Below, piece by piece: positions 7,464 through 15,931 of a stretch of 64,000 bases of DNA. The notes beneath the pieces were generated by a model, which was not told where the DNA came from, searched no databases, and worked only from the letters and a program-made list of their open reading frames with translations. Numbering within the stretch: the first letter of the stretch is position 1; each line of letters opens with the position of its first letter. The position numbers and the translations under genes are program-made. This DNA is from Candidatus Jettenia sp. AMX2 (GTDB lineage: Bacteria; Planctomycetota; Brocadiia; Brocadiales; Brocadiaceae), in contig CP129469.1 in NCBI GenBank assembly GCA_030583665.1, positions 1,851,043 to 1,915,042 of the forward strand, written 5' to 3'.

Positions 7464-8114
7464 ATCATTACTTCTTACCTGCCAATGTGAAGTAGCTGGT
7501 CATTAAATTCCGGTAGTTTGGGATATGGTTGGAGAAGAGTGTGCCAAGGCCTTCAATGTCGTTACGCCAGTCGCGGTGTAGCTCACAAGCCATGCCAAAC
7601 CAGTTCACCAACTGCACGCCAGCAGCCTGCATCCGTAGCCAGGCGCTGTGACGGGTGACCTCATTGAAAGTACCTGAGGCGTCTTTGAAAAGCCGGGTGT
7701 ACTTAAAGGATTTACTCATGGCTGATCCCTCCTATCCGAAGTGGATTGATTTAATGCCCAATGCTGCGCGTCTGACTACAAGCGCCTTGTTAGGCCTTTC
7801 TATCTCTTTTCATCTGGCAAGATCTGGTATTAGATTATCCTCTTAAATTCGGGCTTAGTCGTCAGAGTGCCAATTTGCCATATGCATGGCATGCGTCTTC
7901 AAATAAGACCCAGGCTTGTAGAACTGGTCATAAAAATCCAGATCCAGATGATGCGCCTGCAGATACATGATAAGGAACATGGAAGGCACCGTACCGGGAA
8001 ATTTACCAAAAGTGTCGTATATGTACTGGGCCTGTAAGGAAACGCACTCCCTGAACCGTTCGTCATGGATCTGCGCAGCCGAACGAACCTTACGACTGTC
8101 CTTCCACGGACCGG
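7357..8114. repeat. 0.75-kb dispersed duplication, copy 2 (intact context)
   Basis: Same orientation and nearly the same sequence as 2973-3718. Here the 83-residue gene and the nitroreductase-like gene are both complete, so this is presumably the source copy. Confidence 0.9.
7468..7719 (-). CDS. conserved-looking 83-residue protein, unknown
   Basis: I do not recognise a family. The protein is basic at the start (MSKSFKYTRLFKD) and rich in aromatic residues and Trp, with no membrane segment, Cys pairs or obvious motif. A strong SD (GGAGGG) precedes the ATG. It follows the nitroreductase-like gene on the same strand after about 135 bases and may be the last gene of that operon. A frameshifted copy is at 3083-3333. 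Confidence 0.55.
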   Translation of the reverse strand: MSKSFKYTRLFKDASGTFNEVTRHSAWLRMQAAGVQLVNWFGMACELHRDWRNDIEGLGTLFSNHIPNYRNLMTSYFTLAGKK

Positions 8115-9144
8115 GTGTTTCAGGATGGAACGGCCCTCCGGGGCCAAACTTGCGCTCACAAAGCGCATCCACAGCGGCTCGCATATCATGGTGATGGGGT
8201 GGACAGTAACCTTCCATAACACCCTCCAGTCCAGTGGGATTCGGGTAGGGCCACCGATCATTTGTGTCATAACGAAATCCCAGACCCGGCACTTCCGGCT
8301 TACCGCTGGCACCCAGCATGGCAAAAGGGTCGATTCCGTTGAACATCCACCCCCCTAACCCCATGGCCTGGAGCATCAAGACACCGGCATAGCAGCTTGT
8401 CCCCAGTTCGACGGTTAACTCTGATAGCGACCATTGTTCCACAAAGGTAATGGGCCAGACATTGTCAACATTCACAATATCTCCAAACTGCTTGATTCCT
8501 GGAACAGGACATTTATTGATGTCATCGTAAAGTACCAGGCCGTTTTGAAGCATGTAACAAATATTGAGCAAAACATGCTGCGAAAGATCTCCAACAGGGA
8601 TAACGACCAAAGTAGACGGTTTGTTAGCCACCCAGGTGTTATGCGGCTCAGTGTAAGGCACCTCAGAAGGAATTTTAAGGCGTCCATCTTGAATCTTGAG
8701 AACACGTTTTCTGACATCGTCCACAAATGCTTCCAAGCTCAATGACCCGTCATCAGCTCTTTCATCAAAAGCTGGTGCGTCACGCATATCCAGCACATAA
8801 ACACCCTCGTCATCTGTGAAAAAAATTTGGCTTGTGTGAAATCCAGCTGCTGATGGGAATACCCTCCCTCCTGCAGATCCGGCGTAGTTGGAAAGGTGAG
8901 GGGCATAGCGGGCTGCCCGGTAAATCATGTGATGCCAGGAGGTATTGCCACCGCAGGCAGATACCACCAGCATTTTTTCCAGATCGGTCAGGGCCAATGG
9001 CTCCTGACTTGACTTATATGCGAAAACGCCATCTGGAATTTCTGAACCCATAAAAAACCGCCGGGACCGACGGCCCAAAAGAGCCTCCATGAGGGGGAAG
9101 GTTAGCATGTCCTGAAGTCCTTGGGGAGTTTTCATATTTTTCAT
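7855..9144 (-). CDS. nitroreductase-like flavoprotein (about 429 aa)
   Basis: The first 150 residues look like the nitroreductase fold: RRSRRFF near the start (the R-R-S-x-R FMN-phosphate motif), PLALTDLEKMLVVSACGG, then VFPSAAGFHTSQIF (the family P-S-A-G-x segment). The product is about twice the length of a single-domain nitroreductase, and its C-terminal half (from about residue 330) has no domain I can name. The start at 9144 is chosen because AAAGGAG precedes it; an earlier in-frame ATG at 9168 lacks an SD. It lies 114 bases after a hydroxylaminobenzene-mutase-like gene, so nitroarene reduction is a reasonable guess. Cofactor and substrate are inferred. Confidence 0.65.
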   Translation of the reverse strand: MKNMKTPQGLQDMLTFPLMEALLGRRSRRFFMGSEIPDGVFAYKSSQEPLALTDLEKMLVVSACGGNTSWHHMIYRAARYAPHLSNYAGSAGGRVFPSAAGFHTSQIFFTDDEGVYVLDMRDAPAFDERADDGSLSLEAFVDDVRKRVLKIQDGRLKIPSEVPYTEPHNTWVANKPSTLVVIPVGDLSQHVLLNICYMLQNGLVLYDDINKCPVPGIKQFGDIVNVDNVWPITFVEQWSLSELTVELGTSCYAGVLMLQAMGLGGWMFNGIDPFAMLGASGKPEVPGLGFRYDTNDRWPYPNPTGLEGVMEGYCPPHHHDMRAAVDALCERKFGPGGPFHPETPGPWKDSRKVRSAAQIHDERFRECVSLQAQYIYDTFGKFPGTVPSMFLIMYLQAHHLDLDFYDQFYKPGSYLKTHAMHMANWHSDD

Positions 9145-9258
9145 ACGTATCTCCTTTCGTTGCAACATAAACTTATCCTGAGGACTAACATGCGAATTCA
9201 GCGGACGAAAAAATGCGCAACAGTTTGACGGCCCACAGCAATGAACAGCAATGACTTG

Positions 9259-9720
9259 CTAGGCCGAACTTTGATTGTCCCTGTGGGCACTAACCCGCAA
9301 ACCCCATAGGACGAGGACGCAGACGGCCACCATGGCCAACGACAGGGAAAGTAACAGGAGCGTGATGATCATCTCCTGCGTGGGAGTTCCCTGATGCCCG
9401 GACGCCGCAATCGGCATGGACCCTCCGGCCCCCCAGAACGCCGCCAACAGGGTCGCTGTCCAGTTCGCAAACGTACCGTAAACGGCAAGCCAGAAGAGCG
9501 TTGTCAGCGCGGTCCGGGACAAGCCGATCTTCGGCCACAGCAAACCGAGCATGACCATAAAGACGCCGTTCATGATCCCCTCGAGGTGACTCGACAACCC
9601 CATACGGGGGTTCGCGAGCATCGGTACCACGTATCCGGTCAGCAATCCGAGGAAGAACAGAAGGATGCCGAGTTGGATGAGCCGGTGACCAAGTATCGCA
9701 TTCGACGTTCGCGCGTTCAT
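9259..9720 (-). CDS. hydroxylaminobenzene mutase-like membrane protein
   Basis: A 153-residue integral membrane protein with four hydrophobic segments (about residues 13-33, 46-62, 75-95 and 118-142). It resembles (hydroxyamino)benzene mutases of the HabA/HabB type: LANPRMGLSSHLEGIMNG, then YGTFANWTATLLAAFWGAG and a late LSLAMVAVCVLVLWGLR. These enzymes convert N-hydroxylanilines, produced by nitroreductases, into aminophenols. An AAAAGGGG stretch precedes the ATG. The gene is visibly more GC-rich than its neighbours, which suggests horizontal origin. It is probably co-transcribed with the downstream nitroreductase-like gene. Confidence 0.8.
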   Translation of the reverse strand: MNARTSNAILGHRLIQLGILLFFLGLLTGYVVPMLANPRMGLSSHLEGIMNGVFMVMLGLLWPKIGLSRTALTTLFWLAVYGTFANWTATLLAAFWGAGGSMPIAASGHQGTPTQEMIITLLLLSLSLAMVAVCVLVLWGLRVSAHRDNQSSA

Positions 9721-9775
9721 TATCGTACCCCTTTTCTGATTCGGGTAACATGAAATTAGGCGTGTTAACAGCCGT

Positions 9776-9838
9776 CTTATTTTACGGCTATTAGTAGGAC
9801 ATACAATACGTTTACTGATAGCTTATTATACGGCTATT
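9776..9838. promoter_or_regulatory. paired 17-base direct repeats upstream of the mutase-like gene
   Basis: CTTATTTTACGGCTATT (9776-9792) and CTTATTATACGGCTATT (9822-9838) differ at one base and are 46 bases apart, within the AT-rich region before the ATG at 9720. Read leftward the second contains TATAAT. They could be regulator sites or part of a promoter; no regulator gene is adjacent. Nothing else is seen in 9721-9968. Confidence 0.35.
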
Positions 9839-9968
9839 GGGTATATAATAAAGTTCATAAACATTTTACTGGTAATATACTTTAAACCACCAAAACATTT
9901 CAATATCTTTTTTTGGGGGAATGTCCAACTCCGTCTGAAGCAGAACACTTTAACCAATCATTCTTTTA

Positions 9969-10253
9969 TCACTTTTTCTGAACAATCGTCTCCAGGAGGC
10001 CCTTGTTTGAAAAGAAATTCAATGTTTGCAGGATATCTTCTGTTACGTTGTATTCTGCAGCGAGGGAAAAATGATTTCTCATTGCCTGTTCCATGTCCTC
10101 TATAGTATGCTTACCATCGCAAAGTTCCCAAATCAGTCTTGCGGTAGGATTAAGGATGTGAAAATATTTTTCCCGCGTGCAGTAAAGCATCGCCTCGCGG
10201 CCTATATCCTGCAGAAAGACACCATGCCTGCGCAGAGGTTTTATTATATTCAT
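9969..10253 (-). CDS. PqqD-like (RRE-fold) protein
   Basis: A 94-residue PqqD-family protein. Typical features are an N-terminal beta region (MNIIKPLRRHGVFLQDIG), then EKYFHILNPTARLIWELCDG followed by KHTIEDM, and a C-terminal helix ending FFSNKGLLE. PqqD proteins bind the leader of ribosomal peptides and hand it to a modifying enzyme. The start is placed at the ATG preceded by AAAGGGTGAG; earlier in-frame codons fall in a dispersed repeat. No radical-SAM enzyme is adjacent. A 53-codon peptide gene lies 112 bases upstream on the same strand. Confidence 0.8.
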   Translation of the reverse strand: MNIIKPLRRHGVFLQDIGREAMLYCTREKYFHILNPTARLIWELCDGKHTIEDMEQAMRNHFSLAAEYNVTEDILQTLNFFSNKGLLETIVQKK

Positions 10254-10364
10254 TCTCACCCTTTGTATCTTCATAGAAGTAAAATAAATCTGTATGAATT
10301 TCGTTCTTTGAAAAAATGTCAATAAGAGAGATTCTTCGCTTCGCCCAGAATGACACACAAAACC

Positions 10365-10526
10365 TTATAGATACGATAATATCAAAGCTTCCCGGGATAT
10401 TTTCTGTTCTGCTTTCACCCTGTCTTGTTTTGCAGGGCAATGCTGTACCAACCCTTCAAGAATTTCCTCATCTGTATAGGTAACAATGCTTGGTATTTCA
10501 TATACAGGCAGTTTCCTTTTTTCCAT
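10365..10526 (-). CDS. small 53-residue peptide gene next to pqqD-like gene
   Basis: The ATG at 10526 is preceded by AAAGGATGGG and opens a 53-codon frame: MEKRKLPVYEIPSIVTYTDE, then EILEGLVQHCPAKQ, ending at TAA (10365-10367). The Y-x-x-P-x-I-V-x-Y-x-D-E-E-I-L-E pattern looks like the leader part of small peptides found beside stand-alone PqqD proteins. It has one Cys and no clear core. If it is a peptide precursor, the PqqD-like protein downstream would be its recognition element. Both the gene and that role are inference. Confidence 0.45.
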   Translation of the reverse strand: MEKRKLPVYEIPSIVTYTDEEILEGLVQHCPAKQDRVKAEQKISREALILSYL

Positions 10527-10706
10527 ATTACCCATCCTTTCCGGAGAAAATATTTATAATGAGAATGAGACTCACTATCATCATTTTAAGAAAAACAAAC
10601 ATGATTATCAAGCAATTATTTTATCCGGAGGTCACTTTTTTATTTTTCGTTATCTTCGGAATGGCGCGAACAAGCTGTCTTGTCCGTATCTTTCAGGTCT
10701 GCTTTC

Positions 10707-10742
10707 CTGCAACATGCAGGGCGTACACCCTGCATGTTGCAG
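10707..10742 (-). terminator. perfect 15-bp hairpin after the transglutaminase gene
   Basis: CTGCAACATGCAGGG pairs exactly with CCCTGCATGTTGCAG across a 6-base loop, 28 bases past the stop at 10770. There is no T run, so it may be a processing or repeat element rather than a true terminator. Confidence 0.5.
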
Positions 10743-10769
10743 TGTTCTTGAAACACGTCTGTATCCGGA

Positions 10770-12128
10770 TTACATGCTGCGTTTGCTTCTGTTGAAGGAG
10801 AATTCAACAGCCGCTTTTGCTGTTTTTTCACCTATTTCCAGTACGGGATATGCAAGGAAATTGATGGGACCAGAAACCGGACCCGGTGTAACAACAAGAT
10901 CGCGTCCGCTGCTAAATTCGAAACGATTGGCCGGGTGGTGTCCGAAATAATAAGACGCCAGGTTTGTGTGTTTATTCGCCTCACTGAGGTCGACAGGCCA
11001 CCATTTCCCCCCTGCATAGAACTCTGCCCAGCAATGGTAACCGGAAATCCTCCCTTCGTTCCGTTCTGACGGAATAGCAGCGCCGATTGAGAAACGTGCA
11101 GGAATACCGGCAGCCCTTGACAAAGCGATAAAAAAAGAATGAAATTCCGTACAGTTGCCGGTTAGCGTATCACAGGCATATATGGCATTACCCGAACCCC
11201 ATCCTTTTCCGTATTTCATATACCGCATCTGGTCAATGACGTAATTGTAAAGGGCGCGCGCTTTTTCAAGATCGTCTTTTTTATCCCTGGTAACCTTGTC
11301 TGCAATCGTACGGAATTCTTCGCTTATGGGGACTAAGCGGTCCGGTTGCAGATACTTTTCAAGATCAGCCGCCGGTTCCTCATAAGCGGTCTTTTCGATA
11401 CGCTGCACGTGAAAACGTATCTCAACAATCTGGTTGCTATGCTCCGGGGTAAGTTTGAGAAAGAGTATGCGATTCCCATGTACAGGCTCCTCAAGTATGC
11501 TTTGCTCTCCGGGGGCTTTTATTTCGGCCACTTTAACCGTCTGAAATTTATCCGTTACAGGCATAGGCAACCACATGCGTGCAGAATCTGCCATTTCAGG
11601 AAGAAATGTCCGGTAAACAAATTCAAACGTGTCGTACCCTGTGATTACCCCTAAAAGATCTTTCGGTGCATCTTTTACGGGAACTGTATGCCATGTCCCA
11701 TCCCGCTTCTGTTTCCAGGTATAAAGGGGCTTACCATTTATCTTGTGAACAATTGTCTCAGTGACGACCATAGAGCCAGGTTCACCTTCCAGAAAGAAAT
11801 CTACATCATACACATCCTCATTACTATCGACCAGATCAACACAGGCAAAGTGAAGCCGGGGGCCCAGATTCGCCAGATATTCAGTGTGAACACGGATCAG
11901 CTTCAAGAGGAGCTCACTGCCGCCGAAGTCAATCCGGAAGTATCCTTCTCCAATCCGTGTCTGCTCTTCAACGTGATTCTCGATAGCCGCCTGTATATCA
12001 GCAGTTACTACATTCTTCACTGTTGCTGCCCCGGACAACGGGGTAGATGTATCAGGGCTTTTTTGTCCGCAACCTACAGCCAGCGTACAAACCACTCCTG
12101 ATATCAGAATAGCCATTCGCCAATCCAT
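10770..12128 (-). CDS. transglutaminase-like lipoprotein
   Basis: A lipoprotein signal is present: MDWRMAILISG, a hydrophobic run and the lipobox LAVGC with Cys about 20. The C-terminal part holds a transglutaminase-like core: GNCTEFHSFFIALSRAAGIP (nucleophile Cys), GYHCWAEFY (His) and WWPVDLSEA (Asp). About 250 residues in between are beta-rich with no named domain. It is likely a periplasmic cysteine protease or amidase-like enzyme rather than a cross-linker. AAAGGAGGAATATAGC before the ATG makes the start certain. It stands alone upstream of the peptide and PqqD-like genes. Substrate is unknown. Confidence 0.85.
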   Translation of the reverse strand: MDWRMAILISGVVCTLAVGCGQKSPDTSTPLSGAATVKNVVTADIQAAIENHVEEQTRIGEGYFRIDFGGSELLLKLIRVHTEYLANLGPRLHFACVDLVDSNEDVYDVDFFLEGEPGSMVVTETIVHKINGKPLYTWKQKRDGTWHTVPVKDAPKDLLGVITGYDTFEFVYRTFLPEMADSARMWLPMPVTDKFQTVKVAEIKAPGEQSILEEPVHGNRILFLKLTPEHSNQIVEIRFHVQRIEKTAYEEPAADLEKYLQPDRLVPISEEFRTIADKVTRDKKDDLEKARALYNYVIDQMRYMKYGKGWGSGNAIYACDTLTGNCTEFHSFFIALSRAAGIPARFSIGAAIPSERNEGRISGYHCWAEFYAGGKWWPVDLSEANKHTNLASYYFGHHPANRFEFSSGRDLVVTPGPVSGPINFLAYPVLEIGEKTAKAAVEFSFNRSKRSM

Positions 12129-12480
12129 GCTATATTCCTCCTTTTATACAAACCAATATCAAAAGACCAGACATCACCGGCCAATATTGTTCGGTCATTT
12201 ATTTATTATGTTTATTTGGTGGGCACTGCCCACCCGACCTGCTGCATTACCCATCAGGAACTACCTGTTTCTATACTAAACGCATCTTCCCTAAATATCA
12301 AGTTTTTCCTTGTGGGCGATGCCCGCCTTACATAATGCCGATAAAGACTGCTTCACCCGTCATTGCGAGGGTCTTTTCCGAAGCAATCTTTAAGGCAAAG
12401 ATTGCCACGTCGCTTCGCGCCTCGCAATGACATTTTTAACAATCCCGTATGGTAGCTGCGTGCAAAACAACATGTTACTT
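12129..12480. repeat. intergenic region with dispersed repeats
   Basis: No gene is seen. It holds GGTGGGCACTGCCCACC near 12219, GTGGGCGATGCCCGCC near 12313, and a long imperfect inverted repeat at 12358-12433 (GTCATTGCGAGGGTC ... CTCGCAATGACA) containing GAAGCAATCTTTAAGGC. The same repeats recur elsewhere in the window. Confidence 0.6.
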
Positions 12481-14256
12481 TTATTCTGATAGTGCTGTTT
12501 CGGATACTGCTGGGGAGGAAATACTAGCGGCATACATATTCCAAAGCTTTTTTATTGCAACCGTGATAATTGCAGAGGCAAGCCCCAGAAGGATAACGTC
12601 TGCAATAATAAGGGTGATGCTGGCTTGCGGAATAAAGCGGTTAACAAGCAGAACGATTAACATGGTTATCGTCGTAACAAGCATGAATACTGCCGGAATA
12701 GCTGTAAACCAGACATTTTTCTTCCTTACAAGGAGCCAGAAGGACACAATAAGTAAGGTTACCGCAGCAAGGAGCTGGTTTGCCGTTCCAAATATCGACC
12801 AGATATTATTTACCGTATTGTTATAGGCAAGTCCAAACATCAGGCCTGCCGCCAAACCGGAATTGACCCAGTAATGGGTCAGAATTTTCGGAGGATGCCT
12901 GAAGATAACCCTCCAGAGTTCCTCGAACAGGTAACGATTCAGTCTCACAGCCGTGTCAAGCGTGGTAATGATAAATCCTTCCAGGAGCAGCATGCCGAAT
13001 AATATCCCAAAGGACAAGGGTAAACCAAATCCCGAAGAAAGCGTACGTCCCATAGCAAGGGCAAAAACCAATATGGGGTTACTCCGGAATCCTGATCCCT
13101 CCGCCGGTATAACCAATTCTTTATATTGATGCACATCAATATGCATAACAACAGCACATACCACGCAGAGGGCAAGGAACGATTCCAGTATCATGCCATA
13201 GTAGCCAACCTTGTGGATTGATCGTTCGGATTTAATCTGTTTGGAGGTTGTCCCGCTTGCACAAAGTGCATGAAAACCTGAAATTGCACCACAGGCAATT
13301 GTTATGAAAAGCCCTGGCCATAAAAAACCAACGTGGGATATCCCTTCCTGTATATTGTTGACAGGAAACCGGATACCACCCCCTTTGATACCTGACATAA
13401 AAATGCCTGCAAAAAGCAAACCCAGACCAATGTAAAGTAAATGGACATTAATAAAATCCCTTGACTGGAGAAATACCCAAACCGGAATCCCTGCAGCAAC
13501 CACAGTATAAAAAGAGATAAGTATCATCCACAGAAACGGGTTTAAAGAAACCGGTACAAAGATGCCTGCAACAACTGATGCACTACAGATCAGGATTGCA
13601 AAAAGGGAGCATTTTATAACGGAGACGTGTCTTTTTATGTAAAGATAACCAATAAGCGGGGCAAAGGCAGTAATAACGATAATAGACATAGAAGCGATTC
13701 CGCCTACGATAACCTGATTTCCTGCCTCATCTGCCCGGCGAAAAAGGATCTGATCTTTATTCAGACCAATTTGGGCAACGTCTATAACTGATGTCAGGGC
13801 TGTTGCAGATGCATTGAGGAAGGTGGCATTAACCAGGATCAGCATTACGATGGTAAATGAAACAACCAGGATAAAACCGGCGGTACCCAGGGATTTTCTG
13901 GCAACCTCTGCAATCGATTTCCCTCCCTCACGCACGCTCACAAACAGGGCAGAAAAATCATGCACGGCCCCGAAGAATATACCGCCAATTACGATCCACA
14001 ACCAGGCGGGTCCCCATCCATAAATTATTGCCATAATAGGACCGATAATCGGTCCCGCACCTGCTATCGTTGCAAAATGATGGGCGAAAACAACAGGGGT
14101 TGCGGTAGGAATATAATCCCGTTTATCATCAATTTTCACCGCAGGGGTAGTGCGCTCCGGATCAATTCCGATTGACCCCGATATATACCGGGCATAAAAG
14201 CGCCCTGCCAAAATAAAACAGGCAATCGAAATGAACAAGATTATAACAGGATTCAT
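12481..14256 (-). CDS. cstA: carbon starvation protein A (CstA-type transporter)
   Basis: A roughly 591-residue multi-spanning membrane protein. The CstA signature is clear: RDYIPTATPVVFAHHFATIA followed by GAGPIIGPIMAIIYGWGPAW, then GAVHDFSALFVSVREGGKSI. CstA proteins import peptides, pyruvate or related small metabolites. The ATG at 14256 is 5 bases after the stop of the upstream M20 gene, so translation is probably coupled; an in-frame TTG at 14274 is less likely. Pairing with an amidohydrolase suggests uptake and hydrolysis of an acylated or peptide substrate. Confidence 0.93.
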   Translation of the reverse strand: MNPVIILFISIACFILAGRFYARYISGSIGIDPERTTPAVKIDDKRDYIPTATPVVFAHHFATIAGAGPIIGPIMAIIYGWGPAWLWIVIGGIFFGAVHDFSALFVSVREGGKSIAEVARKSLGTAGFILVVSFTIVMLILVNATFLNASATALTSVIDVAQIGLNKDQILFRRADEAGNQVIVGGIASMSIIVITAFAPLIGYLYIKRHVSVIKCSLFAILICSASVVAGIFVPVSLNPFLWMILISFYTVVAAGIPVWVFLQSRDFINVHLLYIGLGLLFAGIFMSGIKGGGIRFPVNNIQEGISHVGFLWPGLFITIACGAISGFHALCASGTTSKQIKSERSIHKVGYYGMILESFLALCVVCAVVMHIDVHQYKELVIPAEGSGFRSNPILVFALAMGRTLSSGFGLPLSFGILFGMLLLEGFIITTLDTAVRLNRYLFEELWRVIFRHPPKILTHYWVNSGLAAGLMFGLAYNNTVNNIWSIFGTANQLLAAVTLLIVSFWLLVRKKNVWFTAIPAVFMLVTTITMLIVLLVNRFIPQASITLIIADVILLGLASAIITVAIKKLWNMYAASISSPAVSETALSE

Positions 14257-14261
14257 AATTT

Positions 14262-15443
14262 TTATGAACAGCAAGCAATATAAGTAAACAAGGCAGGTCC
14301 CATGTAAAGTATATCCTCATCAAGTAAAAACCGGGGGCTATGCAAAGGCTGGTTCGTACCCTTTTCAGGGCTACCTGAACCTAAAAAAATATAAGCACCC
14401 TTAATTTTCTCCAGATAATATGAGAAATCCTCCCCCCCCATCTTAGGCTCTATCTCTTCCACTGATTTACCACCAAATAACTCAACAATTTTATCTTGTA
14501 TGAATTCCAATTGGGGCCGTGGGTTATGAAGTGCAGGATGACCCTTCAGGTACTCAAACTGATATGATGCATTGTTCAGTGTGGCAATACCCTTAATTGT
14601 GTCCTCTATTAACAGGGGCATCTTGTACCTCAATTCCTTAGAGAGTGTTCTCACCGTTCCTGTAATATTTACCTTATCAGGAATGACATTAAAGGTTGTG
14701 CCACCCGTTATCTGACACAAGGATATTACGCAGGGTGATAAAGGATTTGTCCTTCTTGAGACAATCGTTTGGAGAGCCAGGATTACCTCGGCGGCAATGA
14801 CGACCGGATCTATACATAAATGCGGGGTTGATGCATGACCACCTCTCCCTGAAATCGTAATAACAATACGGTCTGTAGCCGCCATGGTAGCGCCGGAACG
14901 CACGCCGAAAACACCGGACGGAATATTCGGTTCAATATGTACTCCGTAAATCTCATCCACATCCTGGAGCACACCATGCTCTATCATGAGTTTTGCCCCG
15001 CCGGGATGCTGCTCCTCGCATGGCTGAAAGATAAATTTTATATGCCGTTTCAGTTTATCCCGTAGTTGCGCCGCAAGTCTTGCAGTGCCAAGGAGCATTG
15101 CCATATTGGCATCATGACCGCATGCATGCGATATTCCTTCATTCCTTGATTTAAATCCGAGATCATTTTCCTCGGTTACGGGCAGTGCATCCATATCGGC
15201 CCGGAAGGCTACCGTACGTGATGCACCATCAACCTGTAAAGTGGCAACGATCCCTGTTTTAGCCACATCTGTCTGTACGGAAAGTCCTAACTGTCTTAGT
15301 TCTTCGGCTATAACGCCGGAAGTGCGAAACTCATTGAATCCCGTCTCGGGGTATTCATGAAAATTCCTGCGCATCCGGACGATATAGTCATGTATCCTCC
15401 TGGCATTGGTAAGAATTTCTTCTGTCATTGTTCTGTTTTGCAT
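14262..15443 (-). CDS. M20-family amidohydrolase (N-acyl amino acid / hippurate type)
   Basis: A 393-residue zinc amidohydrolase. Visible metal-site motifs: AFRADMDALPVTEE (Asp), HACGHDANMAMLLGTA (His/Asp), FQPCEEQHPGGAKLMIEHGV (Glu pair), YGVHIEP and GGEDFSYYLEKI near the end. The lid domain begins near VRSGATMAATD. Such enzymes remove acetyl, benzoyl or other acyl groups from amino acids. It is followed closely by cstA. Given the upstream DgcN/DgcA-like genes, an N-acetylglutamate deacetylase role is possible but unproven. Two in-frame starts, ATG 15443 and ATG 15428, are possible. Confidence 0.88.
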   Translation of the reverse strand: MQNRTMTEEILTNARRIHDYIVRMRRNFHEYPETGFNEFRTSGVIAEELRQLGLSVQTDVAKTGIVATLQVDGASRTVAFRADMDALPVTEENDLGFKSRNEGISHACGHDANMAMLLGTARLAAQLRDKLKRHIKFIFQPCEEQHPGGAKLMIEHGVLQDVDEIYGVHIEPNIPSGVFGVRSGATMAATDRIVITISGRGGHASTPHLCIDPVVIAAEVILALQTIVSRRTNPLSPCVISLCQITGGTTFNVIPDKVNITGTVRTLSKELRYKMPLLIEDTIKGIATLNNASYQFEYLKGHPALHNPRPQLEFIQDKIVELFGGKSVEEIEPKMGGEDFSYYLEKIKGAYIFLGSGSPEKGTNQPLHSPRFLLDEDILYMGPALFTYIACCS

Positions 15444-15931
15444 GAATTAGGCCTTCGGCGACTAAAAAACACATTTTCCCTCCCTTGACGGGAGGGATTA
15501 AGGGAGGGTGATCACAGATTGTTCCTTTCACCCCCACCTAACCTCCCCCATCGAGCCTGCCTGTGCGTCGCCGCACGCAGACAGGGGGGAGGAACTAACA
15601 GCTTGAAATTCCTATACATTAAACTATTTTCAGATGTCTATCCTGACCCTGTCTCACTGCTCACCAAATAAGACTGTTTCTGTTATTGCGAGAAGCGAAG
15701 AAGCAATCTCTGTCTTTGGGATTGCTTCGGAAAAGACCCTCGCAATGACCGGTAAAAACATATAAGGGTGGGCACTTCCCACCAAAAAAACAATCGCCGT
15801 AAACGAACGAACAGGCAATTGGCAGGCAGTGCCTGCCCTACATAAAAAACATGTTTTAACACCACGAAGAACTTAGCGCAGTCAAAGGCCGCGCCAGGTG
15901 CATCGTGGTAGAAATTGTGTTCCTTTCATTT
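15444..15931. repeat. intergenic region with three dispersed repeat types
   Basis: No gene is seen. Present are a CCCTCCC...GGGAGGG-rich repeat (15478-15595, related to 62098-62172), a GAAGCAATCTC...CTCGCAATGACC repeat (15683-15748) and a GGGTGGGCACTTCCCACC plus GGCAGGCAGTGCCTGCCC pair (15768-15841). Confidence 0.6.

Noticed and set aside
8472-8745. Short frames inside the nitroreductase-like gene
   Set aside because: They are opposite or out of frame to a long, SD-led gene.
9290-9751. Alternative 153-codon frame in the mutase gene region
   Set aside because: GC-rich sequence keeps several frames open; only the frame with hydrophobic segments and HabA-like text is plausible.
10707-10742. 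Attachment site or integron attC
   Set aside because: It is a simple perfect hairpin without integrase core sites; a terminator or repeat is the simpler reading.
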